From Symbiodinium natans (Eukaryota; Sar; Dinophyceae; Suessiales; Symbiodiniaceae), in assembly GCA_905221605.1 (NCBI GenBank), contig CAJNDS010002134.1, positions 311,342-375,341 of the forward strand: a stretch of 64,000 bases of DNA, in the 5' to 3' direction. Positions 42,150 through 52,878 of the stretch are shown in pieces; positions within the stretch are counted from its first letter, which is position 1, and every line of letters starts with the position of its first letter. The translations under genes and the position numbers were made by a program. The notes beneath the pieces were generated by a model. It saw only the letters and a program-made list of their open reading frames with translations, made no database searches and was not told the origin of the DNA.

Positions 42150-44834
42150 TTAGGCGCTTCTTGGGCGTCGTTCACAGTGCAGGAGATGGGGGTTTCCAAG
42201 AGGAGTTGCGGGGCCAGGCCCTTTAAGCAGTTCGAGAAGGACCCTCGTATAAGTGGTTGAGGGTTCTAAGGCATCACCTTGGTTGTGGCAAGGCGCATGC
42301 ATCCATGCACGCCCTCTCGAAAGGCACGGTGAAGCCCTGGGGGGCCAGGCTTCGGACGTGTTCAGGGAGGGGAAAAGCAAAAAACCTCCATAGGGCTCAC
42401 CGTGATTTGGACTCGCAGCCGTATTTCACACACCCGAAAGTCGCGGAGCCCTCTGAGATCAGTCTTGCGTTGCTCAGCGCCGTCCTAAACCCTAAACCCT
42501 AAACCCTTCTTGCAACTGGACTCCTTGCTACCAGGATGCCGAAACTCTTCCTAGAAGAGTCGCAGAGCACAGGAAAAGCGAGCACGCACACAGTGCAAAC
42601 CCTAAACCCTAAACCCTAAACCCTAAACCCTAAACCCGTGGCAGCATTCCGGCGCCTCGGATTCAAGGGGCTCCTCACCATGTTCAGGATGGTAATGGAT
42701 TCGCTCACCTTTGTGAACCTTGGTGGGTGTTTCGCAAGGAAGCTCTCTCTTGTGATTCCACCGGTGGCGGCAGGGTTTAGGGTTTAGGGTTTAGGGTTTA
42801 GGGTTTAGGGTTAGGGTTTAGGGTTTAGGGTTTAGGGTTTAGGGTTTAGGGTTTAGGGTTTAGGGTTTAGGGTACAGCGCCCTGCCGGCTTGATCAGCTG
42901 GGGCGGCGGCGTAGTACCTGTGCTCCTCACCAGTGTCCTGCGTCACCAGGCGTTGGACATGTCCACCCCCTAAATTAAACCCTAAACCCCAATGAATAAG
43001 CCCAATGAATAAGCCCAAGAAATCCCGGTTGGCCCCGGGAAAGCAGATCCCAATCCTACAGCAGGGTTCATGGTGTCAAGGAATGAACTCCGAGAGGATT
43101 GCATGTCAACGTGCAGTGAAAGGATTGCATGTCAATGTGCAGTGCGAAGGAGGGTAAGTCAGAATGGGCGGTGCGCTTTGTTGGCATCCGCTGCAGGTTC
43201 CGCCGGAAGCAGCCCAACTATGCCCAAACACGTCTGTGGAAAACTTGATCTCCTCTGTGCTACGATATCAGAATCCAAAAACTATTCACATAACGAATGC
43301 TTAAACCATTTGCTACTAGAAATAACTGCATTATTCAAAACTACAGAAAGAGTCAAATGCCCCAACCCATGTCTTGACAGACTTATTGCATAGCCGTGGA
43401 AAGCCATTTGAATTGCCACATGCCTGCCAGCCAGCCGAAAAGCAACACGACTTGGGCCGGTGCTTGAAGGAACTCTCCACAACGAGGCTAACTTTATCCT
43501 AAACCCTAAGGGGTTTGGGTTTCAGGGTATAGGGCCCTAAACCCTATAAGCCCCAAACCCGAATACAAGCCCAAGCCCCTGAATCGACGCCAAAACCGGT
43601 TTAGGGTTTAGGGTTTAGGGTTTAGGGTTTTCACCAACCATCCTCGGGATCATAGGCGCCGTAGCTTCCGAAGGAGCTACCCGCTGATTGCCAGCTCCTT
43701 CTTGGGCTTTGTTTTAGGGTTTAGGGTTTAGGGTTTAGGGTTTAGGGTTTAGGGTTTAGGGTTTAGGGTTTAGGGTTTAGGGGTCAGGTATCCTAGGGAA
43801 CTAAAGGATAGCCTTTGGGATTCTATAGGGATTATCATACCCCCGAAAAGGTGAAAGAGTACCAACTCTGCGACTTATGTGGGGGTCTTGTAATGTCTGG
43901 TGGCTTCTTGGGGGGTCAGCTTCTTTCAGAGATCGGAAGTTGTGTGGGATAATGGGGCTAGAGTGACTATAGGGACTTCGGATGCTTGGGCAATTACAAT
44001 TAGGCCAATTCTCGCTTATCACCGCTTGGAGCAGAAACACGCGCAGAAAACAAAAGCAGCAAGAAACCAGAAGGGACCATTATTTTCACCCTTTGGAGCT
44101 AAACAAAAGCGCACAAAAAAAGGAACACGGAAGAATGGGTTCAGGGTCGAGGGCTTCCGGGCCCTGACAGGAACTTGGCAGTTTCGCTGAGCTCCAAAAC
44201 ACCCAAACCACGAGGCCAACACCCCACACCCAAACCCTAAATCACCACGGGACCCTAAACCCTAAACCCTGAACCCTAAACCCTAACCCTAAACCCTAAA
44301 CCCTGAACCCCCAACATCTGCCAAGGCTCTCAGCGTCCCAGACCCCTACTCCCTGCTGCGTGGCGCTGCAGGTGTGCAGTGCCAAAAGCACTCTCCACAC
44401 CATCCCTGCAGGGCTGGGCCCTGGAGGGTTGTTTTGTTACGGGTGTTTAGGTTCTTTTTTTGGGGGGTTCTTTAGGGTTTTGGGGGTTTTTGTCGGATTT
44501 TCATAGGCGGCAGGTCCAGGTGATGCCTGATATTCAACCTGCCACTCAGCCTACTAGTTGCCCGAAGCACGCTGGCACTCGTCTGAAATTCCATCTCAGC
44601 TGGTTCTCTGCAACGCAAGGATGCCAAACAAAGACTCAGAATTTTAGGGTCCCTGTTGTGGCTTGTCTTGTTCCAAGCCTGCCCCCTTGAATTTCGTGCA
44701 CTAAGATAAGAGAAAGTCCGGCCTCTACCTCCAGATTTGTCCTGTCAACCGGATCATGGCACTATCCGGGACCAAGGAGAAATGCAGCTGCGGCGTGCAG
44801 CAACTTCATGTCCAATCTGCCAGCCCCGAGACAT
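42150..44834 (-). CDS. Multi-exon gene, unknown product
   Basis: Start MSRGWQIGHE at 44834 lies behind a 55-bp CT-rich stretch (minus strand of 44842-44898) ending in TTGAG, typical of a trans-splice acceptor. Exons: about 44609-44485 (EMEFQTSASVLRATSRLSGR), 44406-about 44345 (DGVESAFGTAHLQRH), about 43705-43640 (SSFGSYGAYDPEDG), about 42955-42880 (DTGEEHRYYAAAPADQAGR), about 42765-42705 (ITRESFLAKHPPRFTK, donor GTGAGC), 42484-42450 (DGAEQRKTDLRG), 42349-42278 (GFTVPFERACMDACALPQP) and 42243-42150 (ELLKGPGPATPLGNPHLLHC, TAA). The last three join exactly in phase (GC then GT donors). Plus-strand frames across 42186-42972 are also open and even show an ATG and a TAA, but they lack phase agreement between exons. 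Confidence 0.5.
42774..42873 (+). repeat. TTTAGGG array
   Basis: About 14 heptamers with one missing T, between two candidate exons of the 42150-44834 gene. Confidence 0.95.
43097..43148. repeat. 26-bp tandem duplication
   Basis: GGATTGCATGTCAACGTGCA-type unit present twice back to back with three differences. Confidence 0.9.
43782..43884. mobile_element. Family 6 element
   Basis: GGTATCCTAGGGAACTAAAG ... AAAGAGTACCAACTCTGCGA; starts at the end of a TTTAGGG array. Confidence 0.75.
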
Positions 44835-44841
44835 GCTCAAG

Positions 44842-44898
44842 GCAGGCAAGAGAAGGAGAGAGGGCACAGGCAACACGAAGAGAGAGGGAGCAGCATGC
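44842..44898 (-). promoter_or_regulatory. CT-rich tract ending in AG before a start codon
   Basis: Minus strand reads CTCCCTCTCTCTTCG...CTCTCTCCTTCTCTTGCC..TTGAG then C ATG. The best pyrimidine-tract plus acceptor combination in the window. Confidence 0.45.
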
Positions 44899-45408
44899 AA
44901 CTCTGGCAGGGCACGGGGAAGGAGGCCAAAGGCTGGTGCCTCCAGGAAACCGGCATCTTTATCGGAGCTCCCAAAAACCCCCCTCATGCACGTTGAACCT
45001 ATGCCTCCCTCCTTAGGAACCCTTGAGTTAAGCCCCTGCAGAGACCCTCACTAAAACCCCAGAATGCAATTCTAAGCCCAAAAGCTCCGACCCTAAAAGG
45101 CGGACGTTTGCAACCGTGCCCTGAAGAGCTCCTCCCGATCGAGATCAACCCAAGACCCGAGAATTCATAAGCGCACGTCCCATAAGTCACTTAAGCCCCA
45201 AGAGCCCTAAACCCTAAACCCTCAAACTTAAACCGCAACACCAAAACCGACTAAGGTGGGGTTTCTGGTGCATGCCTCGAGCCCGAGCCCCCAATCGATA
45301 CTCTTTTCTCTCCCCTAGGCATCCTAGGTAACCTTGCAAACGTAAACCCCCACTATACTGAACTTGGAACCCGAGCAAAACTTACAATTTTAGAGTTATA
45401 GTTTAGGA

Positions 45409-45490
45409 TGCTCCCCCCTACACCAACAGACCGTGACAGGGATTCAAGTACCCCGATTATAATCCCTATTACGGACTGCTAGTATCTAGT
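45409..45490. mobile_element. MITE family 1, right tip lost
   Basis: GGATGCTCCCCCCTACACCA ... TTACGGACTGCTAGTATC; outer right arm missing. Confidence 0.65.
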
Positions 45491-45635
45491 ACCCAAAAAT
45501 GAGCCACTATTCCGAGGTATCCCTAAGCCCAAGGTAGCCAGAGGAGATTGCAAAAACTCTAACTTTAGGCTTTTCTTAGGAATGACAGTATCCAAAATTC
45601 ACTGCTATTCCCAAGTCTCCCGAAGCCCAAGGTAG

Positions 45636-45796
45636 CTACTTGGAGGTTCATGGTATTTATTAACCAATTATATATCTGTACTTATAACCCACTTATAACC
45701 CACTTCTAAGCCCCTTACGTGCCCTAATAGGGCTATAAGTACAGTTATAAGTACAGCTATAATTTGATAAGAAGTACCATGAACCTCCAAGTAGAG
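45636..45796. mobile_element. MITE family 2, best copy
   Basis: Arms CTACTTGGAGGTTCATGGTA and TACCATGAACCTCCAAGTAG are fully complementary; the interior also folds (ACTTATAACCCACTTATAAC versus GGCTATAAGTACAGTTATAA). Confidence 0.9.
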
Positions 45797-46033
45797 GAGA
45801 TGCTGGTGGTTCGGAGCCCCCCCGGGGGCGATGCCGTGCCAGGCCGCGGGCCTTTTGGGGCTTGGGGTTTGGGGGTTTTAGGGGCTGGGAAGAGGGTTTA
45901 AGTAGGTTTAGGGGTTTAGGGCTGCCTTTTTTTGTTGGGGGGGGGGGGGGGAGATTTTGGGCCGGGCTTTCGAATTTTCATACCCTTCAGATAAAGACCT
46001 GGGGTTGCAGGGTAAGGTCAAAGTCTTGTCTAG

Positions 46034-46537
46034 ATGGGAATGGAACCCCCAACAGTCACCGCAAGTTTGAGAAGCCGCCGAAATGGGTGTAGGCATCGGA
46101 TGCCCTTAAGCTTAGGTGCTTTAGACAGGGAACGTGTCTTGTATGTCAGGCTGTTTGAGTCGAGGACAGACAGTGCATGTTCCCGTGGTGAGGCCCAGGA
46201 CGGACACCCTCTAGACACCCAAAACCGTCGACCCGACATGTTGTCTGAGGACCCGACGCAGCACGACATGTCATGGCGCTCGCGCAGGGCTGTAGACGAT
46301 GTTGCGGATAAGGCTAGCTATGGACTCTACGCCTATAGGTCTAGCTTCATCGGGAATACAGTTCGGAGAGGCATGTTGGCCTTCTTGAATGTTGAAATTG
46401 ATTGCAAATTGTTTGGGTACTGTGTGCAACCAGCTCCTACTTCTGAGGGCGGCGCAAAAGGTAAACCGAGAGGTGCACGAAGAGGCCAGTGTCTAGCAGC
46501 AACTGGTAGCACAACAGCCGATATGACCGGACGCTGA
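46034..46537 (+). CDS. Long ORF of 167 codons, unknown, possibly coding
   Basis: One of the longest uninterrupted frames in the window that is not low-complexity. It lies in about 500 bp free of telomere-type repeat. Residues 95-140 look most protein-like (YGLYAYRSSFIGNTVRRGML). No domain recognised. The segment PTSEGGAKG near the end matches PTSKGGAKR encoded at 20064-20095, suggesting a shared dispersed element rather than a unique gene. The antisense frame 46333-46545 is also open. Confidence 0.3.
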   Translation: MGMEPPTVTASLRSRRNGCRHRMPLSLGALDRERVLYVRLFESRTDSACSRGEAQDGHPLDTQNRRPDMLSEDPTQHDMSWRSRRAVDDVADKASYGLYAYRSSFIGNTVRRGMLAFLNVEIDCKLFGYCVQPAPTSEGGAKGKPRGARRGQCLAATGSTTADMTGR

Positions 46538-46559
46538 GTGGCCACCTATGCCGCCTGTG

Positions 46560-46716
46560 TATGTATGTATACGTATATGTCTATGTATATGTATACGTAT
46601 ATGTATATGTATATGTATATGAATACGTATATGTATATGTATGTGTATTTAGATTTGTATCTGCAATATGTGTGTATATCTATATATGTATATATATATA
46701 TCTCTCTCTCTCTCTC

Positions 46717-46752
<36 letters not shown>

Positions 46753-46800
46753 GGTGCTTCTGTGTGTGTGTGTGTCTCTATGTGTGTATACGTGTATCCT
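46560..46800. repeat. GTAT / TC / GT compound microsatellite
   Basis: TATATGTATACG units, then (TC)n at 46701-46717, then (GT)n at 46719-46750. Makes repetitive Tyr/Val and Cys/Val frames. Confidence 0.95.
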
Positions 46801-47181
46801 AGGCCCTGGACAGGGCAGCGCAGCAACCTACTCTGGCCGTCCTGACCTTGCCTGGAAATCTCGGAAGCTTTCTTGGGAGGCCCTCCTTCCCCTCCGCCCT
46901 TTTCAGGTCTTCTATAGGGCTTATAGGGTGTTATAGGGATTTAGAGGGTGTTATAGGGCGCTACGGGGTTTTGTAGGGTTTATGGTTTTTTGTTTAGGGG
47001 TTCGTAGGGTTTGTCGGGTTTTTAGGTGACAAAGCTATGTTCTAGGAGGGCAAACACAAGGTGCACACCAAGCGAATTCGAAACTCAGGGGAACAGTGGT
47101 CGACACGGCTCCCCAGACTCTTGTTTCTAGCGCGCGGCTGCGCAGCCTCCGCTCAATGCGCACGAAGGTCTCTGTACAGGC

Positions 47182-47715
47182 GTGCCAGGGACTTCGCAAA
47201 CAAAAGAGCCATTTTTCGGGGTGTGTAGATCCAATTGTAGAACTTCAACTCTGAACCTACATGAACAGCGAAATGCACTCGCGCATGCTGCTCCGTATAA
47301 AATCGGGAAGGACGTTCAAGAAAAAAACTCAGCTCCAGCTTGGCAGGTGGCAAACTTATCAACAGCCGTTTCGTATTTAATTCCGAGCATTCTCAAACAC
47401 ATGACTCGATACGAATATGCTCATCGAGGAGAAGTCCACGGCCGCACCATGGCAAACATTTCAGCAGCTTGGCAAGCTGGCAAAGGGATGCCACACGCCG
47501 AGCGCAGGTTGACTTCTGGGGGACCAAATCAACCCTTGAACTGCGAGCATATACCGCGTACGGCATCCTTTTTTGGGGTTTATGGACCAAAAAACCCTTT
47601 TAGGGCTCATTCAGTCTGCTTGGGATGTGGTGAGCGGGAGGGTGTGGTGGAGGCTCTGGTGGCAGTGCTGGGGCTGGGTCTGTTCTCCCTGACACAACCC
47701 CAAAGACCTAAATGA
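47182..47715 (+). CDS. Long ORF of 177 codons, unknown, possibly coding
   Basis: Longest uninterrupted plus frame of mixed composition, in a 550-bp stretch without heptamer repeat. The C-terminal part (VCLGCGEREGVVEALVAVLG) has a CxxC and a hydrophobic stretch. No family recognised; GC-rich DNA here keeps other frames open as well, so a chance ORF cannot be excluded. Confidence 0.25.
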   Translation: MPGTSQTKEPFFGVCRSNCRTSTLNLHEQRNALAHAAPYKIGKDVQEKNSAPAWQVANLSTAVSYLIPSILKHMTRYEYAHRGEVHGRTMANISAAWQAGKGMPHAERRLTSGGPNQPLNCEHIPRTASFFGVYGPKNPFRAHSVCLGCGEREGVVEALVAVLGLGLFSLTQPQRPK

Positions 47716-47961
47716 AGTGAGTCGCTTTCCGAGGAGTCCCCACGCAATAAAACCCTTCTTCTATGTAAGCTGCGTGCGAAGGGCTGCAGGTACTGTCTGG
47801 CCCAGGAAGGCCCAAAGCCAATGTCAAGTAACTTTAGCCGGATCACTATAACACAGTATATATATATATGTGTGTATATATATATACATATATACGTATA
47901 AATATAGAGTATGCAAAACATTATTAATGTATATATGCATGTATAAGCGTAGCATAGCATT

Positions 47962-48059
47962 CTCAAAACTTCTGGATGCCAACCGCAACTATCAGGATCG
48001 AATACAGAGACTTGAGCCACTTCCATACATTACCCATCAAAGCCTACGGACCAGTCTCC
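47962..48059 (+). CDS. Candidate exon, two open plus frames
   Basis: One frame reads DANRNYQDRIQRLEPLPYIT and ends at a GTAACA donor; the other reads FHTLPIKAYGPVSKVTLQSW and runs on to about 48115. The second has a diverged counterpart at 45970-46035 (NFHTLQIKTWG), which favours it as a real repeated coding motif. Confidence 0.3.
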
Positions 48060-48474
48060 AAGGTAACACTTCAAAGCTGGTGCGAGGCCCTTGCGCGCCT
48101 TAGCAGCCTAGCAGGTTGCTATCCAAAAAAAAACCATTGGCTTCAAGCATTTGGGGGGTTAGGGTTTAGGGCCCCAAATAGTAGGATCCCTTGTAATAAG
48201 GACCCCAATAAGGTACCCCTAATTTTTCTGGTGGGTGGGGGGCTGGGAGGAGGTCTAGCATTTTGCTGTGAAATTTCTTTAAACCCTAAACCCTAAAACC
48301 TAAGCGTCCCTAAACCCTAAATTTCTTTGGGATTTAAGGGTTCATTTCCTACCATACCGACCATACCTGCAATCGTACTCAAGTCACGGGCTCGTCTGCG
48401 TGGGCCACCTCCCCACATGCTACACAAAGGGGTTTAGGGTTTGGGGGATGGGGTTTAGGGGTTTAGGGTTTAGG

Positions 48475-48560
48475 GTAACCCGACACGCTGCCTCGCAGGT
48501 ACCACATCACGCGCCAGACACTGCAGCGGTCTGAGTTTTGGTCCATGGTCATCCTACAAC
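48475..48560. CDS. Candidate exon, strand undecided
   Basis: Plus: YHITRQTLQRSEFWSMVI after a GCAG acceptor. Minus: MTMDQNSDRCSVWRVMWYLR after TTGTAG. Both are natural in composition. Confidence 0.35.
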
Positions 48561-49398
48561 AAAAGAACCAATTACCTAATCCCTAAACCTAAGCCAAATA
48601 TGAAGAAAAAACTTGTCGCGTCAGCTTTCTTCGGGCTTGCAAGTTTCGTGGGCCTGCGATGGCAGGGCGCTAAGTCCTACAGTTGAGGTGTTTGGGGTCT
48701 CCGGGTGTACGGGTTTGAGCCCTGACTAATGTGACTTGGCTGCTGCCTCCACAGCTACTACCTAAACCCTAAACCGTAAAGCCTAAAGGAATAGTACTTC
48801 GGGCTGGTATGGTTTCAGGCGAATGCGGTGCTTCGATGGTTACATGAACCATAGACCCGAAAAGGATGGGACGTAGGAGAGCCGTAGGAGTCACGTATGA
48901 GAGACGCCGGTGTTCGCGGCGTGACTAGGAGCTGAGGTTTGGGGTTTAGGTCTAAGGACCGTATTGGTTCTTTCTTCGGGTTCGGGCACTGGTAAGAGGA
49001 TGGGCGAAGGTCCCGCCTGAGGGGGAGAGAAGGGGGAAACTTAGGGTTTAGGGGAGAGGACCATGAGGTTCCGTTGTGCCGTATTCCGACCCGAATAAGC
49101 AAGGTGCTCCAAACAACGGGCGCGTGATGAAGGAGCGACAAAGTACCCAGCCACGCCTGAAAGTCGCTGCCCAAAATGCAAAATCGACTACCCCAAATAC
49201 CAATACCCAGTCTAATTGCGATACGCAGCCCCTCCACTACAGATCCTTGCGTCAGGCGTTCCCTGGGAGACTTCCGTCCCTGCAAGCCAAGAAGATGATG
49301 CTTTCCAGGCTCGGACAACCCTTTCTCGAACACCTAAACCCTGGAACCTACACCCGAATCCCTATACCCGACACCCTAGTCAGCTTTAAACTCACCAG

Positions 49399-49488
49399 TT
49401 GGCATGCTCCCCCCTTATACTACCAGTCCTTAAAAAGGACAAAAATCCCCATTAACGACTGTTAGTATATAAGGGGGAACATGCCAAC
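49399..49488. mobile_element. MITE family 1, complete
   Basis: TTGGCATGCTCCCCCCTTAT ... TATATAAGGGGGAACATGCC: both tips share the same GGCATG change, i.e. compensatory in the two arms. Confidence 0.85.
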
Positions 49489-49647
49489 TTATCAGGCTTG
49501 ATCTGTGGAATGACCAAGCATGCGTGTTTCTGGGCCGAGCCTGGTGCCGCGCCACTGGGCCACAGGCGCTGGCAATGCCAAGTGGCAATCTGCAATCTTG
49601 CCCCAAAACCTGCTCTGGAATCTGCCTAAGGAACCCCAACCTACTCT

Positions 49648-49708
49648 TTTTGTAGGTTACCTAGGAAGCCCCTAAGGAGCTTGAAAATAAATGACCTACA
49701 AAAGGTGA
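49648..49708. mobile_element. Short palindromic element
   Basis: TTTTTGTAGGTTACCTAGGA ... AAATGACCTACAAAAGG; about 12-bp arms. Confidence 0.5.
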
Positions 49709-50044
49709 GTTTGGGATTCTTAAAGGTAGGCGTTTAGAATGCTCAGCAAGCTTACGGGGACCGAAACCCTGATAACAAGGTATGTCTCCGTCCAGATTTA
49801 AGCATCTCTGATGAAAGGGGCGTGGTGCGACGAGTCTGAAGTCCCAGCTTGCATGGTGATCACAAGAGAAACCTGATCTGCACGACTAATGTAGTTGTTT
49901 CGGGAATCGATGTATGAATAGGTTGAAACCAGACTCATTATACACAACAGTGGCAATGCTTCAGGTTCCAGTATTGCAGGGCTTTGGGGGTCCCAGCTGC
50001 ATAAGACAGGTGGGAAAGCTCACCGACATGGGCTACTATACCCT

Positions 50045-50164
50045 ATAACCCCTTAACAAAGGCCCTTTATAGGGTTGCTTAGAGGGATTCTCAGGCCTAA
50101 TAATAACCCCTTAAAAAAACAGGCCCTCTATAGGGTTGGTTAGGGAGATTCTAAGGCCTAATAG
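50045..50164. repeat. About 60-bp tandem duplication
   Basis: Two diverged copies of AATAACCCCTTAA...CCTATAGGGTTGGTTAG...TTCTAAGGCCTAAT. Each copy is itself partly palindromic. Confidence 0.85.
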
Positions 50165-50555
50165 CCCATGTTTGGCATGAAGTGCTGCGTCCGATACAGC
50201 GTCAGCAGCTCTGAAAACGATGCCTTGCGGCTGGCGCAAGTCCGATGTCAGGTTCGACCCTCTGGGCCGAAAGTGTGAGTTGAACTGATCATCCCAACTG
50301 TGCCGCAAGGGTTTAAGGTTTAGGGTTTAGGGCTTCGGGTTCAGGGCGTACAAGAGGAGCCGACCTGAGGCATGGACTTGCTCCGAATTGGGCCCACGTG
50401 CGCCCAGATACTTGAATACTGTATTGGACATCGTGCAGGGTGGTGGCTTGAGGTGTGGGATTGATTGGAGAAAGTTCACCAGACTAATCCCAGACTGTAA
50501 CCAACCCTAAACATCCCTAAACACCCCTAGGGTTTAGGGTTTAGGGTTTAGGGAC

Positions 50556-50655
50556 AGTTGTTGGGGTAGCCGAGTCCGGCGTCATTGACCGAGTCTCCCT
50601 CGCGGTCTGGGAGGTCCTCCGCGGCGTCAGTTCAGCAAAGCCGCCTGCAGGAAAC
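50556..50655. CDS. Candidate exon, strand undecided
   Basis: Plus: VAESGVIDRVSLAVWEVLRG. Minus: DLPDREGDSVNDAGLGYPNN after CGGAG. Embedded between a short heptamer tract (50528-50551) and the 10-mer array at 50690. Confidence 0.35.
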
Positions 50656-50687
50656 ACTGAGTCAGACATTGCATATTGCCATTTAGG

Positions 50688-50832
50688 GTTTAGGTTTATT
50701 TAGGGTTATTTAGGCTTATTTGGGCTATTTAGGGTTATATAGGGCTATTTAGGGTTATTTAGGGCTCTTTAGGGTTATTTCGGCCTATTTAGGGTTATTT
50801 AGGCTACTTAGGGTTATTTAGGGTTTAGGGTT
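50688..50832 (+). repeat. TTATTTAGGG 10-mer array
   Basis: A dozen or so units in which TTTAGGG is spaced by TTA or CTA. Another length class derived from the heptamer. Confidence 0.9.
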
Positions 50833-51567
50833 TGGGGTTGCTGAGTTATTCTATTTTTCTTATATAAGGATGTCATTGTACTAGTATATACTTATGTTAA
50901 TGTAGCAGCGCACTATAGTGGTAGATTCTTGCATTGTGCATATTCACAGCGTATATTCTTAGCATATTCTTAGGGTACGATATGTTATTGGACATATGAC
51001 TATGCGATTTTGCGATTATGCTACTAGAGTATTGTATGGTTGTATTCTCCCACTATACAAGCATGAGATTTTTATATGAGCTTCAGCTGGATTGCAGGCT
51101 GTGCACGGTCTCAGAACACAAAAACAACAAACTAGCTCAGCTTAGCCACGATATGGGAATCCAACCTAAGCAATACATGCCTAAACCCTAAACCCCATAA
51201 GGCCTACACGCCTTGAAGCAAATTGCAACTCGGTAGCCTCACCGTCTTTGGCGCATGGGTTGGCTTTTCCATTTCGACAACTCATGACAACTCATGCCAC
51301 CTTCAAAGTCTGAAAGCGTACCTCTACACGCTTCACTTACTTCCCAAATACCCCTGGGGTAAAAAGTTCAAACTTCAGAATAAGACGGCCTTATAAGAGG
51401 CCAAAAGTTGAAAAGTTGGGTTTTGAACCGCTAAGCTTAACAACACGAAGCTTCACCTGTAGTCTGGCATTCCGGGCCGACTTCACTAGAATGGGCACGT
51501 TGGGTAGCTTGATAACAATAACAATGCGAAAGGGGTTAGGAGGAGGTGACTTTGGAGCAGAAGTAAT

Positions 51568-51680
51568 ATAGGGGCCTGATTAACAATTAGAATAGGGTTG
51601 AATCGGGTTACAATAGCCAAATTTTAGAGGGACCAAAGGGGAAAATGGCAAGTAAATGATTCCGACCCCTATAGTATGCT
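51568..51680. mobile_element. MITE family 4
   Basis: TAATATAGGGGCCTGATTAA ... AAATGATTCCGACCCCTATA; inverted tips TATAGGGGyC / GACCCCTATA. Confidence 0.85.
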
Positions 51681-51993
51681 TTTTGTATCAAGCGAGCACA
51701 TCTATTGCAATGTCTGCCGAGCGGCGGCGGATGCACTGCGACGCAGTGTTGCAGTCATTGCTTCAGGCCTGGAGAGTGCCAGGAGCACTCCTATAGGGCT
51801 TGACTCGGGTTTAGGTTTAGGGTTAGGGTTTATCGGGTTTAGGGTTTTGGGGCTTTAGTAGACCTTACAGGATTTAAAGGATTCTCAGAGCTGCATCTCT
51901 TTAAGTAAAGCTCCAAGTAAAGCTCCAAGCGCAGTCGGAAACTACAGAAAATCACAGTCGGCACAAACCCATGAATACCCCCAAGCCCTAAAC

Positions 51994-52606
51994 CGTGTAT
52001 TGTCCCTGCGCGTCTAGCAGTGGGCGACAGGAGCCAGGAGGGGCTGTCAGTCCCTGAACTTCTAAGAGATAGTGTATGTCTGGATTGGGATGTTACCCCC
52101 AACACTAACAGTCGTCCTTATAGGGATTATAGTCCCCCCCCCCCCCCTATTTTAACCCCCCCCCACTAAGGACTGTTAGCATAAGGGGAAACATCCCAAT
52201 GTAACCCTAAACCCTAAACCCTTTGGCCACTGGTCTGAGGTCCAGCCAGTACACATGCAGCACCGCCACTCAAGATCTTCATAAACCTTAAACCCCAAAC
52301 CCTAAACCCTAAACCGTAATGTCTGTTGTGGTGGACTTGGGGTGTGCATCCCAGAAATCGTCGCCAGGGCGCTCGTCCAACACTTGCACTTCGACAAAGG
52401 TGTTCTTGACCTGACAGCTGGGTTTAGGGTTTAGGGTTTAGGGTTTAGGGTTTAGGGCCTAGATCCTCCGAAGAGTCTTCTTAGCAACAGTGATGCTTAA
52501 CAGTGCACCATTGTCTACGAAAACTCCATGTTACTGTAGTAGCAGCATGCAGAATCAGAAAAAAAAGCTCGACATCACCAAAGCCCACTGCACGAGCCCT
52601 CACCAT
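51994..52606 (-). CDS. 5' part of a gene of unknown product, three exons
   Basis: Start MVRARAVGFGD at 52606-52571; exon 52410-52315 (VKNTFVEVQVLDERPGDDFW, acceptor CTGTCAG); exon 52053-51994 (GLTAPPGSCRPLLDAQGQYT, acceptor GTTCAG). All three are in phase 0 at both ends; the 3' donors of exons 2 and 3 are GTTTAG, i.e. the introns begin directly with the telomere-type repeat. Downstream exons were not found; the region below 51.9 kb contains a mobile element at 51568-51680 and no clear continuation. Confidence 0.55.
52085..52200. mobile_element. MITE family 1, complete with poly-C centre
   Basis: TTGGGATGTTACCCCCAACA ... GCATAAGGGGAAACATCCCA; C-runs fill the centre. Confidence 0.8.
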
Positions 52607-52777
52607 AGCCAAGAACTTGCATGCCCTAAACCCCAAACACTAAACCCTAAACCCAGAACCCTAAACCCTAAACCCTACCCTAAGCCCTCGACCCTCAACC
52701 CTAACCCTTAACCCCAGACCCGAAACCCTTAACCCTAAACCCTATCCTTTAGGCCCGAAAGCTGAAGCATACTAATT

Positions 52778-52878
52778 GTTTGAGAACCCCCCCCAAAAAA
52801 AAAAAAAAGACTCTTCCTTATTAAGGGTAAAAAGTAATAAGGGAATTACTGTTTTTTTAGGGTTCTTGAGCCAATAGT
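52778..52878. mobile_element. Element with C(n)A(n) core
   Basis: TTTGAGAACCCCCCCCAAAA ... TTTTTAGGGTTCTTGAGCC; termini TGAGAACCC/GGGTTCTTGA are complementary. A diverged copy lies at 1578-1678. Confidence 0.7.

Larger units (their letters stand above)
44980..47180. other. Region without a confident gene model
   Basis: Holds a family-1 and a family-2 element, poly-G (45940-45952), a long plus ORF, microsatellites, and TAGGG-rich sequence at 46900-47030. A minus frame at 46096-45950 (TCGDCWGFHSHLDK) may be an exon. Confidence 0.4.
48110..51990. other. Repeat-poor region with few clear exons
   Basis: Sparse heptamers; elements at 49399-49488, 49648-49708, 50045-50164 and 51568-51680. Long antisense-paired frames at 48815-49465 (172 codons minus, 129 codons plus) with no recognised motif. 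50830-51530 is AT-richer. A plus frame at 51700-51800 (CNVCRAAADALRRSVAVIAS) may be an exon. Confidence 0.4.

Noticed and set aside
42186-42972. Plus gene with ATG after GTGCAG and TAA after ALDMSTP
   Set aside because: Minus exons over the same DNA join in phase at two consecutive junctions to a TAA; plus exons do not.
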